Assembly: GCA_009859145.1 (NCBI GenBank)
Contig: VRVR01000017.1
Coordinates: 188,607 to 252,606, forward strand
Reading direction: 5' to 3'
DNA from: Andalucia godoyi
Lineage: Eukaryota; Discoba; Jakobea; Jakobida; Andaluciidae
DNA length: 64,000 nucleotides
This document shows, in pieces, positions 28,925 to 38,650 of the stretch (its first letter is position 1; each line of letters begins with the position of its first letter). Below the pieces are notes generated by a model, which saw only the letters and a program-made list of their open reading frames with translations, searched no databases and was not told the DNA's origin. The position numbers were made by a program, and so were the translations under genes.

Positions 28925-30238
28925 TCACGCTGTAAATTCATTCACAAGGTCGTCGCAGGCCTCGACGTACCCAACGACAGTCGGATCAATTTGGAGCATT
29001 CGCAGTAGGCATCGCATTGTTACTTCTCCGTTGGCTTCTGCTTCGTCAAGCTCTGGGTTTCCGCTTCCTTTCGTACACTGTACCTCCGAAACGATCTCGT
29101 CTTCGCCACCGCCATCGCGATTGTCGCTGGAACTCTGTTCCTGACAGACTCCGTAGCTGCCTGTCTGCGATTCTGCTTCTCCTCCGAAAGATCCCACGGA
29201 TGCTTTTGCATTCTTCTTTGCAATGTCCATCAGCTCGTAAAGCACAGTGTGGACAAACTGCGTGTACTGTGCCATGGCCTTTTCGATGATCTCGCGAGAA
29301 TTGCGCTGCATGGTGTTCTTCATCGACATGCAATGCTCACGCAGTTTAAACTCTTCCTCCTGCATCGCCGAAATCAGTTCCTCCAGCTCTCCAAAGGTTT
29401 TGCACTGCATGATGTTTTCTTGAGTGAAGTGGGCAGCCGCAGAATTCCCAGCCGTACGTCCGTGCTTTCTAACCCCGCTTCCAGAACATTCTTTAGATTG
29501 TCCTTGTTTCTCGCTGGAAGAACCGCGCCTGGTGTCGGCGATGCTGCTGCTGTTGCGTTTCAGAGAAACAAACGGCTTTCGACCTGGCGCACCTGGCATC
29601 TTCCGTTCGAACGAAGCGGTTGCAGTTGCGGCTGGCGTTGCTGGCTGGTCCATGTGTTGCGCGCAGGATTTTTGGTTTTTCAGGTATTTTGACGCTGCGT
29701 GCAGCACCTTGGATACCCGCTCTTGAAGTGCAAAACTCTCGGCAAGATTGATCGTTCCGTCAGCGTAGAACGTCGCACAAGCGTCCAAAGAAACTGCAGT
29801 ACCTTTTAAAGTTGGCTCTTCAGTATGCATTTGTCATACACAGGAGGGAGAAAAGGCAACGAAATCTGAATGAATGCGAACGATAACAGCAGAAAACATA
29901 CTTGCTGGATGACAAGGTCCAGGTGAGCGCAGAAAGAATGGCTTCTTGAGAATTTCGTCGGTTTTGCTGAAAGGCGCATCAACCTCGTTTGCGTCCACCA
30001 ACGAAGATTCTGAGTCGAGTTCTCCAGAATCCTCAAACAGGGTCCTTCGAACCGACGTCGATATTTTCAATCCAAACAAGTGCTCGTCCAGTCTGCCAAA
30101 AGCTGAAGGAAGCCACAACGGAGAAACCATGAAAAACAACAAGAGAGAAGAAAACAAAGAACGGAAGAGCAGAAAAGGATGGTCACAAATGCAATGCAAC
30201 GAAGTTGTCGTGGAGGAGACACGACCTTTTTGAACCAT
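28925..30238 (-). CDS. Unknown protein with a central coiled coil (three exons)
   Basis: The model uses exons 30238-30226, 30102-29902 and 29793-28925, with introns of 123 and 108 nt. The second intron has a GTATGT donor and a TGCAG acceptor; the first donor (GTCGTG) is unusual but phase and acceptor (CCTTCAG) fit. The product is about 360 residues: a short start MVQK joined to AFGRLDEHLFGLKIS, an acidic region, a Lys/Ser-rich middle, and a helical segment (FGELEELISAMQEEEFKLRE) near 220. No family is recognised. The last exon alone contains an ATG giving 301 residues, so a shorter single-exon product remains possible. The acceptor could instead be 20 bases earlier. Confidence 0.5.
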
Positions 30239-30471
30239 CCATTCTCTGCCGCTTCTTTTTCCGTCATGCCTTCCCGCCAAAATCTTCTCGGGTCAGCGTG
30301 TATCGAATGTCGAATGATGAATGATGAATGTTGAATGCGGCGCAAACTTGGATTGTTCAGCTGCAGAAAGGGTTGGGGGGGAAAAAGAGTCAAAAACCAC
30401 ATGTATATATACCAGGTTGTTATAAGTAAAATAGAATTTAAATAAAATTGTGAAATACGAGGTTAGTGTGC

Positions 30472-31945
30472 TTACAAATGAAGCTGTATGCATTGCTGCA
30501 GTGTGCTTTCGACGGGGCAAATAGGACATTTGAACTTTGAAGTCGGGGATCTCGCGAGTCTCTCTGCTGTTTTCCTGCAGATCGCGTGGCCGCACATGAG
30601 CAACGTAGGTGGGTTTTCTTCGGAGGCGACTTCCTTTGAGATTGGGCACACGAAAAGCGTGTGAAATCGCAGGGAATCCGGAAGATTCACTTCCCCAGGC
30701 AGTTCATGAGCAGCCCAGATATTCGCTGTCGTTGCGAGAGAAGCAGTTGGATCTTGTTGCAGTGGCTGCTGACCATGACTTCGTCCGTGGCTATGATACG
30801 GCTGATTCCTCCTTCGACTGCTCGTGGCTCCTGCCCGCGCCGATTCCTCTTCCTTTTCCTTTCCTTCTTCTTTTGCGCGTTTTGCAGTCTCCAAAACATC
30901 GGAAAACTTTCCAATCATCGGCAGCGCAAAAAACCCTGCAGACAGCGTAATGAGCAGCGACCCGTCCATCATCAGCTTGCTCACTTCAAACGCGCTCTTC
31001 CGAAACTCAATCGCGATGGTGGGGAGAGACAAGATCGAACCGAGAAAATCAGCATACGGCGACGCATCAAGCCTGTCCGCGTAGACAAGCGCACCCAGAA
31101 GCCGCTGGATGACTGGTAGTCTTTTGCCTACAAACTGGGAAAAGTGTTCCTGCGCATATCGAATCGCGGACAGACAGTTCTGGCTCTTCAGGAACTGGAC
31201 ATAGGTGAACTGATGAAGATCGAACGCAAGGGACGATCCTAGCATTTCCAGGGCGTGGGAGTGCTTCTCACACCACTGCAAAGCGGGCATGACGTCGCCT
31301 GCTTTGATGCGCGCCACAATTTGGTGAATCTCCTGGAAAACTCGCAATGATTCTTCTTCCGACGATCGCTGCAGCGACTGTGTCATTTCCGAGAGACTAG
31401 GATTGAGCTTCGCAGCTTCCAGATCGAGAGTTTGGACGGCTGAAAAGTACCCTTCCCGAAGGAAATGGTCTCGGATCATCGAATGCACGATGCCGTCTGG
31501 CACCACAGGCGGTTCAGGAACCTTGACATCAATCCCAAACGCACTGTCAAACGATTTCCCGCATTTTTTAAGAGTCTTTACATACTCTTTGTGGTCCTCC
31601 AAGGTCTTGTTTCCCATGTTCTGAACCTCGGATTTGATCGTCGACACGTACGATTTCACGCGATTCGGATCGTATTCATTTGCAGACACTATGTATAGAC
31701 GGATGGACGAATGGATGCACTAAATGTGAGCACTGTCTTTGTTTAACGATCGACAATAAGAAAGGAGGAGGGTTCCTGGGAAGAAACAAGAAAAAGAAAA
31801 AGAAAAAGAGGAACAAACCCTGCGCCAGCTCGGACTTCATGGATTCAAGCGTCGATATCAGGCTGTCCAACGCAGAATATCGAGCATTCGTGAACTGAGT
31901 CTGCGACTCCGTCAGAGTGTCCCACGCTTCGTTGAGCGAATTCAT
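30472..31945 (-). CDS. RMND5A: GID/CTLH E3 ligase subunit RMND5/Gid2 (two exons)
   Basis: Exons 31945-31819 and 31688-30472 join across a 130-nt intron (GTTTGT...ACATAG) to give 447 residues. The protein has the RMND5/Gid2 layout: helical N-terminus (MNSLNEAWDTLTESQTQF), LisH-like motif (HSMIRDHFLREGYFSAVQTL) near 115, CTLH/CRA region (EIHQIVARIKAGDVMPALQW) near 165, and a C-terminal divergent RING, CPISKEVASEENPP...MCGHAICRKTAERL...FKCPICPVES. With Gid9/MAEA it forms the catalytic pair of the GID/CTLH ubiquitin ligase, which in yeast degrades gluconeogenic enzymes. A Ser/Gly-rich insertion is present near 325-355. Confidence 0.9.
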
Positions 31946-31998
31946 CGACGAGATGCGCTTTCTATGCTTGTAAGCAGGAGAAGCCAAAGAAGCAGAAA

Positions 31999-32070
31999 GA
32001 AAGAAAATGAAAATGAAAATGAAAATGAAAATGAAAAAGAAAAAGAAAAAGAAAATGAAAATGAAAAACA
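31999..32070 (+). repeat. (GAAAAT)/(GAAAAA) hexanucleotide tract
   Basis: Tandem six-base units switch from GAAAAT to GAAAAA and back, lying just upstream of RMND5 and about 220 bp before the RCC1-repeat gene. It falls in the divergent promoter region. Confidence 0.9.
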
Positions 32071-32286
32071 TAAAGAAGGAATCGAGGAGCATCGCCAAAG
32101 AAATGGTGTGTTTGGAAGATCCATTCCTATTGGAAAACTTGACGCTCTGGGGAATAATAGGTAGGGAATCTGCTGGTTTTTTCTTCAAGGTTCATTCTTT
32201 TCGGACTGGATATTCTGTTTCCCTCCCCTTGTCCCCATCCATACGTAATTGTTCATGGTTGTTGCATTCAGATGCATATGTAGGGG

Positions 32287-33504
32287 ATGAGCAGCGTTTG
32301 GGTGTGTGGATCGAATGAGTATGGGCAACTTGGGCTTGCGGTGGATAAGGTGAGCAGAGTGCAAGCTGGGTGGATGAAGGTCGTCGATCTGAGTGCCGAT
32401 GGTGAGTTTGAGGTTGAGCGATGCTTCGGAGGTGCAGAACACTGTTTGCTGTTGTCGAAAGATGGACGTTTGTTTGCAATGGGCGATAACTCGAAGCAGC
32501 AGCTTGGATTAAGTGAACTTCCGCGGTTCGGATGTGCTCCGTGTGATGTTCCCGAACCGGTCGTCGATGCTTCGTGCGGATTTGGACATTCGCTGTGCAT
32601 CGGTGCATCGGGACGGGCCTATGCAGCCGGTAGGAATCTTCATGGTCAATGTGGAGTTCCTGAGCAGACAGAGAGCTTTCGTACGTTTACTAGAATTCCA
32701 CATGTCATGGTTCCCCTGTCGGTCGCGGCGGCCAGAGGGATGCGCTTGGTGGATCCGTCGTCGCTCACAGCCTCTGCAATGGCGTCAGCTGCGCGGTCCA
32801 ATGCAGCTGTTGTGGATGCGAGTTCCGTGAAGTTCGTCTCGGCTCGATGCGGATGGACGCATTCCGTCCTGCTTGACGAAAGCGGTTCCGTGTACTTGTT
32901 TGGCTGGGACTTGTTTCTTCCGTTGCTGTTGAACCATCATTTTCCAAGGGCCGTTTCGTCCATTGCATGCGGCTCTTACCATACGCTATGCATTGACGTG
33001 GAAGGAATACTGCACGTCTTTGGAACAAATTCCAACGGACAGCTGATGGTTGGAAACTGCGACAATGTGCATGACAAGACAGTTCATGTTTCTGGAATCC
33101 CGGGCCGGGTGGCCGCTGTCGCACAGGGATCTGCATACCATTCTCTTGCAATTGACGAATGCGGCGTAGTCTATGGTGCTGGGAAAGGAGATATTTCAAA
33201 TGGAGCGTTTGTTGGGATGCTGGGTAACGGAACCGGAGAAGATAGTGCAGTTCCCGTGAAGGTTCCGTTGCCCGAACCCGCTGCATTTGCAACATGTGGT
33301 TGGGAGCATTCTCTTGTTGTCAACTCATCGAGGTCTCGTGTGTATGCGTTTGGATCCAACGCGTATGGCCAGTGCGGTACTCGTGAGTGCACGGCTGCAT
33401 GGCCAGTTGCACAGATGTCGTTTGACGCGTCTGAAATGGATTGCACAGTACTGGATGCTTGTGCCGGAAGGGGCTTTTCCGTTCTCGTCACTCGAGCAAA
33501 GTAA
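32287..33504 (+). CDS. RCC1-repeat (beta-propeller) protein
   Basis: The 405-residue product is made almost entirely of RCC1-type repeats: VWVCGSNEYGQLGL at the start, CSFGHSLC-like units (CGFGHSLCIGASGRAYAAG), CGWTHSVLLDESGSVYLFG, CGSYHTLCIDVEGILHVFG, and CGWEHSLVVNSSRSRVYAFG near the end. About seven such units would close one propeller, the size of RCC1 itself (421 in human). It could be the Ran guanine-nucleotide exchange factor, but no diagnostic N-terminal basic tail is present, so a general RCC1-like adaptor is as likely. An AATAAA at about 33600 follows. Confidence 0.82.
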   Translation: MSSVWVCGSNEYGQLGLAVDKVSRVQAGWMKVVDLSADGEFEVERCFGGAEHCLLLSKDGRLFAMGDNSKQQLGLSELPRFGCAPCDVPEPVVDASCGFGHSLCIGASGRAYAAGRNLHGQCGVPEQTESFRTFTRIPHVMVPLSVAAARGMRLVDPSSLTASAMASAARSNAAVVDASSVKFVSARCGWTHSVLLDESGSVYLFGWDLFLPLLLNHHFPRAVSSIACGSYHTLCIDVEGILHVFGTNSNGQLMVGNCDNVHDKTVHVSGIPGRVAAVAQGSAYHSLAIDECGVVYGAGKGDISNGAFVGMLGNGTGEDSAVPVKVPLPEPAAFATCGWEHSLVVNSSRSRVYAFGSNAYGQCGTRECTAAWPVAQMSFDASEMDCTVLDACAGRGFSVLVTRAK

Positions 33505-33713
33505 TCGGGTGCGATGAGACGATGGTTTACACACTGCTACACTTCCTGCTTCAACCTATGTACAAAAGCTATAAAATGCAATGCTGAACTGCACCGTGCA
33601 ATAAACTGTGGGCGGGTGAAATTAAAAAAAAACAACAAAAAACGGTTGTGTCGGGGATGACGCGCAACTCCATGGTGAATGAGAACAATGCACACAACTG
33701 TGCAACTTCGGTT

Positions 33714-35135
33714 TTAGCTTCGAGGGGTCTCGGGGTGCGACCGCGTGGATCTTCTTTGCGTACGCTGAATGGAACCGGACGCGGCAGCGTCCTTCGCATA
33801 CGGATGATCCTTCGATCGTGATCGCCTCTCCTGTCCATCAAGAGCCCTGGCCGTTGGCCTTCTGCGCCTCTCCGCTAACGCCGTCGGACGGGGACTGTCC
33901 TCCGCAACTCTTGAGCGGTCAACTGTGAGATCAATCACTTCCGGTCTGAGGATGTCTTCAAAGTCAATATCAAAAGATTCTGAATCAACTGACAATGCAG
34001 ACGCCGAACTTCCTACTAACAACGGCGACACCACTGGGGAAGTTGTCGAGAGTGGCGAAACAGCTACCGAAGAGACGTCCTCATCACTGGTTGCACTGGC
34101 TGACGAAGAAGAAGAAGAAGAGGAAGCAGCAGCAGCAGCAGCGGCGGCGGCGTCCATGCTGCTAGCAAACCGTGCCACGGCACTTGGCAGCGTACTTGGC
34201 AGCGGTGAAGAGGGCAGGTTCGTGTTTCCACCAGATCCCAAGAACCCAAAAAGCGATGTCGCAGACGCCCCCGCAGACCAGCCGTCCATCGCTGCATGCG
34301 CACTAGAATAGCGCGGATGGGACGGAGGTCGCTGGTGATTCGGAGTACCAGTACCAGTACCAGAGCCATGGCCAGTGCCGGTAGGAGTTGCTGTCGCCGA
34401 TCCTTGAGAATCTGCACCGGGTCTGACTCTCGTAAGCCGGATGCCGATTGAGAAGCCCGCAGACGGTCGAATCGAGCCAGTGGAAGAAGACGGCGTAGTA
34501 GATAAGAAACTGAGGATCAATGGAAGTGAGTTGCTGTTGCTGTTGTTGTTGTTGTTGTTGATATTGTTGCTGCTGGTGGTGTTGTCCGCAGTACTCGCGA
34601 CCGAGTCTGACGAGTCTGACCTGTGCAGTCCTCCGACTCCAAAAGCCGATCCAGCGCCGAAAATAGAATCGAATCCATTGAATTGCGCAGACATAGGCGA
34701 AGCATTGCCAGAGGGGGAGGTTGGAGAAAGCCGAGATCGCATGCTGTGCAGCAGCATCTGGTGGATAATAAACTGCGCAGACCCCAAGTCGATTCCGCTG
34801 CTGCCACCAAAGTCTTTGCGCGGCACTTCAATATGCATTTTCTCGCGCTCAGTGTTTTCAAACGTCATTTTGGAGAACCGGGAGCGGCAGCACGGACAGC
34901 TCGAAGACGACCCTGCCCAAGTGTGGATGCATGGCAGACAGAAAGCATGTGCACACGAGTCCAATGACGTTGGATATGACATTTCCGCCATGCAAATCGG
35001 ACACGAAGGAGCATCCTCGGGACCCTCCTGTGACGTGAAATCGCCTTCAAAAATAGACGAAAGATCCGGAAGCGGAGCCAACGTCTGCGTCGCTGAACTG
35101 CCGTTGGATGCAGAATCCGACTGTGAATTTCCCAT
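33714..35135 (-). CDS. RING-finger E3 ubiquitin ligase with a long disordered tail
   Basis: The 473-residue protein starts MGNSQSDS, a good N-myristoylation context, and has a C3HC4 RING near residues 40-85: CPICMAEM...CAHAFCLPCIHTW...CPCCRSRF. The remainder is Ser/Thr/Gly/Ala-rich with Asn and Ala runs and a basic Arg/Ser-rich C-terminus. The RING spacing resembles TOPORS-type ligases, and the basic tail fits that loosely; a membrane-associated ligase is the alternative given the MG start. The frame is open upstream for 15 more codons (MLCASISF); I choose 35135 for the MGNSQSD start. Substrates cannot be inferred. Confidence 0.75.
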   Translation of the reverse strand: MGNSQSDSASNGSSATQTLAPLPDLSSIFEGDFTSQEGPEDAPSCPICMAEMSYPTSLDSCAHAFCLPCIHTWAGSSSSCPCCRSRFSKMTFENTEREKMHIEVPRKDFGGSSGIDLGSAQFIIHQMLLHSMRSRLSPTSPSGNASPMSAQFNGFDSIFGAGSAFGVGGLHRSDSSDSVASTADNTTSSNNINNNNNNSNSNSLPLILSFLSTTPSSSTGSIRPSAGFSIGIRLTRVRPGADSQGSATATPTGTGHGSGTGTGTPNHQRPPSHPRYSSAHAAMDGWSAGASATSLFGFLGSGGNTNLPSSPLPSTLPSAVARFASSMDAAAAAAAAASSSSSSSSASATSDEDVSSVAVSPLSTTSPVVSPLLVGSSASALSVDSESFDIDFEDILRPEVIDLTVDRSRVAEDSPRPTALAERRRRPTARALDGQERRSRSKDHPYAKDAAASGSIQRTQRRSTRSHPETPRS

Positions 35136-35920
35136 TTCAGCAGATGCTTTCAACGAGAATGAAATTGAAGCACAAAGCACAGAGCACAGAGCACAAAGTT
35201 GTTGTTGCCAGAATAAATAAATAAATAAAAAATTCCTCGTTGCTTCTTCTTTTTTCCTCTTTCAAAACTGCCTCCCTCTCTTCTGAACAAACAACTCTGG
35301 TTTCGCTCTCGGATGATTTTTTTGTGCTCGTGTTTCTGTTTCGTGTTGATTGTGATAAAAAAGAACAAGAACAAGAACAAGAACAAGAACAAGAACAAGA
35401 ACAAGAACAAGAACAAGAACAAGAACGAGAAAAGCACGAGAAAGAAAACGACAGAAAAAGGATGGGGAAAACACGAAACGGGGAAAATCCAAACGATAAA
35501 TACAAGTTTTTGTTTGTTCGGCTCTTTATTTGAAGGGAAAAAACTTGACACTTCCTTTCACACTGCGTCTGAGACGAAAGTCCCGAATCGTCCGATTGGG
35601 AAAGCAAGCTTCTTAACGTCCCAGTTCCATCAGTCGTAGAAAAGAACAAACAACAACACCAAACTCCTCGAGAAAAGAAAAGAAAAGAAAAAGAGGGTGT
35701 CGGAGATTCTGCCCCATCAATCCCATCGATTCTTCCTCTTTTTGTGTTTGCAGGGTGAGCGATGGCTTTCAAGTTTTCACGCTGGGCTTCTCCCCGTTTC
35801 TGTCTGTTTGGATTGCTTGAATTGCATTGCCTTTTAGTTTTTCGTTTTCTTTCTTCTTCTCACGTTGTCGATTGGGCTGAGGAAAGGTGTCTCGTGTCTC
35901 CGCAACAGGGTTCTGTGTCA

Positions 35921-36006
<86 letters not shown>

Positions 36007-36031
36007 CTCACTCACACAGTCGCACTCACAA
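35136..36031. other. Intergenic region dominated by microsatellites
   Basis: A perfect (AAGAAC)n tract lies at about 35361-35424 and a long (GA)n tract of about 80 bp at 35925-36003, which ends 28 bases before the start of the membrane RING gene. Open frames through these repeats (poly Lys-Asn, poly Arg-Glu) are translation artefacts. One plus-strand frame starts at 35762 (MAFKFSRWASPRF) but continues only into the GA tract. Confidence 0.7.
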
Positions 36032-37486
36032 ATGCCCTCGGTTTGGAACGCATTTGCAGAAGCACAGGTCTTTGCAGATGGTTCGTTATCAAACTTTATA
36101 CAGATTAGCGTGATAATATTTCTATTTCTATGGTCCATTCGAGTATGGAGACTTGGGTATTCTTTATCGGAGCTCCACCATGCCGTCTCCAGGAAACGCG
36201 TATGTATTTACCAACCCCCCCCCCCCCCCCCCCCAACCTCATCGTTTTTGTTGTGTCATGGCATGATGCGCTGTGTGGTGTAATGTTGTGTAGTGCTTTG
36301 GCCTACGCCCGTAACTGAATGCAGGGTTCTTATGTTTATTGTGCGATAGATTGTTCCGATCGAACGTGTCCATGAATTGTATGAAGACATGAATATGATG
36401 CAGTCTGAGATTGAGGCTGCGATTAGAAAAATCGATGCAACGCCGCCAGTTCTAATGTCCTCGATTGAAATTCCTTGTCGGTTCCAGCGCGCCTCGCTGC
36501 TTCGAACAGGATCCGTCGAATCTTCGTCTACAAAGTGGTCCATTTCGTTTGCATCCAGTTGGAGTGCAGAGTGCCTGCTGGTCGCGAGGTTCGTGACGCT
36601 TCCAGACGTGCTTCCTTTTGCGGAATCCCGAGTGCAGAAAATCGGGAAAGATGTAGACTCCGAGCGTTCGTGGTTCCGTAGACGACTATTCACTTCTTCG
36701 TCATCATCCTCATCATCATCGTCGTCATCTTCTTCCTCACAGTCCTCGAGCCACACCAGACTACGGGACGACAGCAACGCGACGACAACAGCGGCGGCGA
36801 CGACGTCGGCATCTTCCTACTTGATGGACGAGTCCGATGTATGGTCGCTGAATATTCCGTCGGCCGGGTCGTGGAAAGTGGAGTTTGCACCACCGCCGGC
36901 TTCTGCCAATTTACAAGATCCAGAGTCGCAGATGCAAACCGACCCTCCCATGCAACCCGTTCGCGAAACGGGCATTCTGATCGTTTCGAAGCCGAATGCC
37001 GCTCCGTTTGAACTCTTTACTTTCATTTCTGCGTCTTCCGTCAAAGAGTGGATTGTCTCATCCGAACACGGCGTCCTGGCGGTCTCTGACGTGTACGGCG
37101 GTTCTCGACATCATCATCAGCGCATCTCGTCGCACTTGTCTGTTTCCAGCACGGCCTCCAGTGCTGTCCACACCGCGGTCAATGAAGCGCGACATGCTGG
37201 CAGCGAGGCTGACAACCAGCTCGGTAGCGAGCTCGGGACTCCGTCTGGGAATGATCCTGGGAATGGAAGTGAAGAGGAAGAGGATTGTGTAGTTTGCTTG
37301 TCCGAGCCAAGATCCGTGATGATGTATCCTTGCGGCCACTTGTGCGCGTGTGCTGAGTGCTATGTGCAGCTCGTCCGATGCCCGGTTTGCCGTGCAGACG
37401 TGGTTGCGTACGTGGATTTCCCTGCTCTTGCTGCTCAATCCGAAATCCGTGCAGATGCCACAAGCGCTCGCGTGACTCTTACATAA
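36032..37486 (+). CDS. Membrane-anchored RING E3 ligase, CGRRF1/MUL1-like (two exons)
   Basis: Exons 36032-36199 and 36350-37486 join in phase 0 across a 150-nt intron (GTATGT...CGATAG) that contains a run of 20 C. The 434-residue product begins MPSVWNAFAEAQVFADGS and has one membrane span at about 20-38 in exon 1. A Ser run (about 17 residues) lies near residue 170, then a domain with IPSAGSWKVEFAPP, and a C-terminal C3HC4 RING: CVVCLSEPRSVMMYPCGH...CAECYVQLVRCPVCRADVV. N-terminal span plus C-terminal RING of this type is found in CGRRF1 and MUL1, ligases of the ER and mitochondrial outer membrane. Confidence 0.78.
36215..36234 (+). repeat. Run of 20 cytosines inside an intron
   Basis: A mononucleotide C tract sits 15 bases into the intron of the membrane RING gene, just after the donor rather than near the acceptor. 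The exact length is likely to vary between reads. Confidence 0.9.
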
Positions 37487-37760
37487 TTCATTCTTGTTTA
37501 ATTCCCTCGTCCCTCCTCTCTTCCGTGCTCCCTCATCACAAGAGCTTGTACAGCTCGTCACCACTCCCACCCCCACCACCACCACCATCATCATCATCAG
37601 TCTGTCTTCCCGTGTGTTTGAGTGCGGAAGGAAAAAGAAACAAGAAACCATTTCTTTTTCTGCAATGCGTTATTTGTACAAATAAATTGACTCGGGACCT
37701 GAACACCCACCACCACCAATAGCAGCAGCAGCAGCATCAGCAGGAAGTTTACTTTGTTTG

Positions 37761-37964
37761 TCAAGAGCGTATCGAGTTACTTTGGGGTTTCAGAGGCTCG
37801 ACAGCAGTTTCTGTCCCCGCAGTTTCATCCAGTTGAGGATGCTTTTTCGTGACGAGCGTATACGATTGAACCGAAATTCTGTAAGCGAGGACAACCGACG
37901 TCGCTGCCAACAAGGACACAAATACCTTTTGAAATCGATTCAGTTGCGGTGATGAAGGCATCAT
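37761..37964 (-). CDS. Small single-pass membrane protein, unknown
   Basis: The 67-residue product starts MMPSSPQLNRFQKVFVSLLA with one hydrophobic span at about 12-30 followed by a polar tail (TLVTKKHPQLDETAGTE). Short proteins of this form are common among mitochondrial inner-membrane assembly factors and respiratory-chain accessory subunits, but nothing here identifies one. Stop is directly followed by the 3' end of the convergent RING gene about 270 bp away, a gap that contains CAC and CAG repeats. Confidence 0.45.
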   Translation of the reverse strand: MMPSSPQLNRFQKVFVSLLAATSVVLAYRISVQSYTLVTKKHPQLDETAGTETAVEPLKPQSNSIRS

Positions 37965-38169
37965 TTTCGTTCACTCTGAAAATCTCTCTTTTGGCGCTTT
38001 TTTAAATAATAAAATCGTTTCTCTGTCTTCTGTCTCTCTGTCTCTCTACCTCTCTGTCTCTCTCTTTTTCACTCACTCGCTCATTCTCATACTGAAAACA
38101 ATCTCAATTTCAAAAGCACAACAGCCCAAGCATCCCAATCGAAGCACATTTGAGGGTACGAAGCTAGAA

Positions 38170-38496
38170 TCAACTGCGAAGCTCTAATGCCAAACAAAAA
38201 AAGAAAAAAAAAAGGAGAACGGTTGCTTTCCCCCCCTTAGCTTCTGCTTCGGAAAATGCTTTCACTGCTTCTATATACGTATGTATATCAGCCCAACGCT
38301 GGTCTTCCTGCAGAAAAGGCCCACCCCCGAGATCTGTTGATATCCAAGCATATTCTTCATTTGTTCTTACGCAGTCATCATCATTATTATTATCATCAGC
38401 ACCATCTGTGCATCTGAAGTGTTGATAATTCTTCAGCATATTTAATAATTCTTTTTGGATATCTCCAGATTTTTCTTCTTCCTCTGCCTTTTGCAT
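38170..38496 (-). CDS. Small acidic protein, unknown
   Basis: The 108-residue frame starts MQKAEEEEKSGDIQKELLNM and looks protein-like up to about residue 92 (YAWISTDLGGGPFLQEDQRW, IHTYIEAVKAFSEAEAKGG) before ending in poly-Phe from a T-run. The true C-terminus may therefore differ, for example through an unrecognised splice. An Asn/Asp run near residue 38 comes from an AAT/GAT repeat. It is divergent from the TPR gene, 155 bp away. No family recognised. Confidence 0.4.
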   Translation of the reverse strand: MQKAEEEEKSGDIQKELLNMLKNYQHFRCTDGADDNNNDDDCVRTNEEYAWISTDLGGGPFLQEDQRWADIHTYIEAVKAFSEAEAKGGKATVLLFFFFFCLALELRS

Positions 38497-38650
38497 GCTG
38501 TTGCTGCTGCTGCTATTATAAAAAGTAAAGGGAGGAAAGAGAGCGAAAGAAGAAGAAGAAAGGGGAAAAAAAGAGAGAGAGAGCGAAAGAAAGAGAGCCG
38601 TCGTTTATCAGTCTGCATTTGTACATTATTGAGAAACAAGCAAGTGGACA

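Noticed and set aside
35762..36031. Plus-strand frame starting MAFKFSRWASPRF
   Set aside because: It continues only into poly Arg-Glu from the GA tract, and the real gene starts in another frame at 36032.
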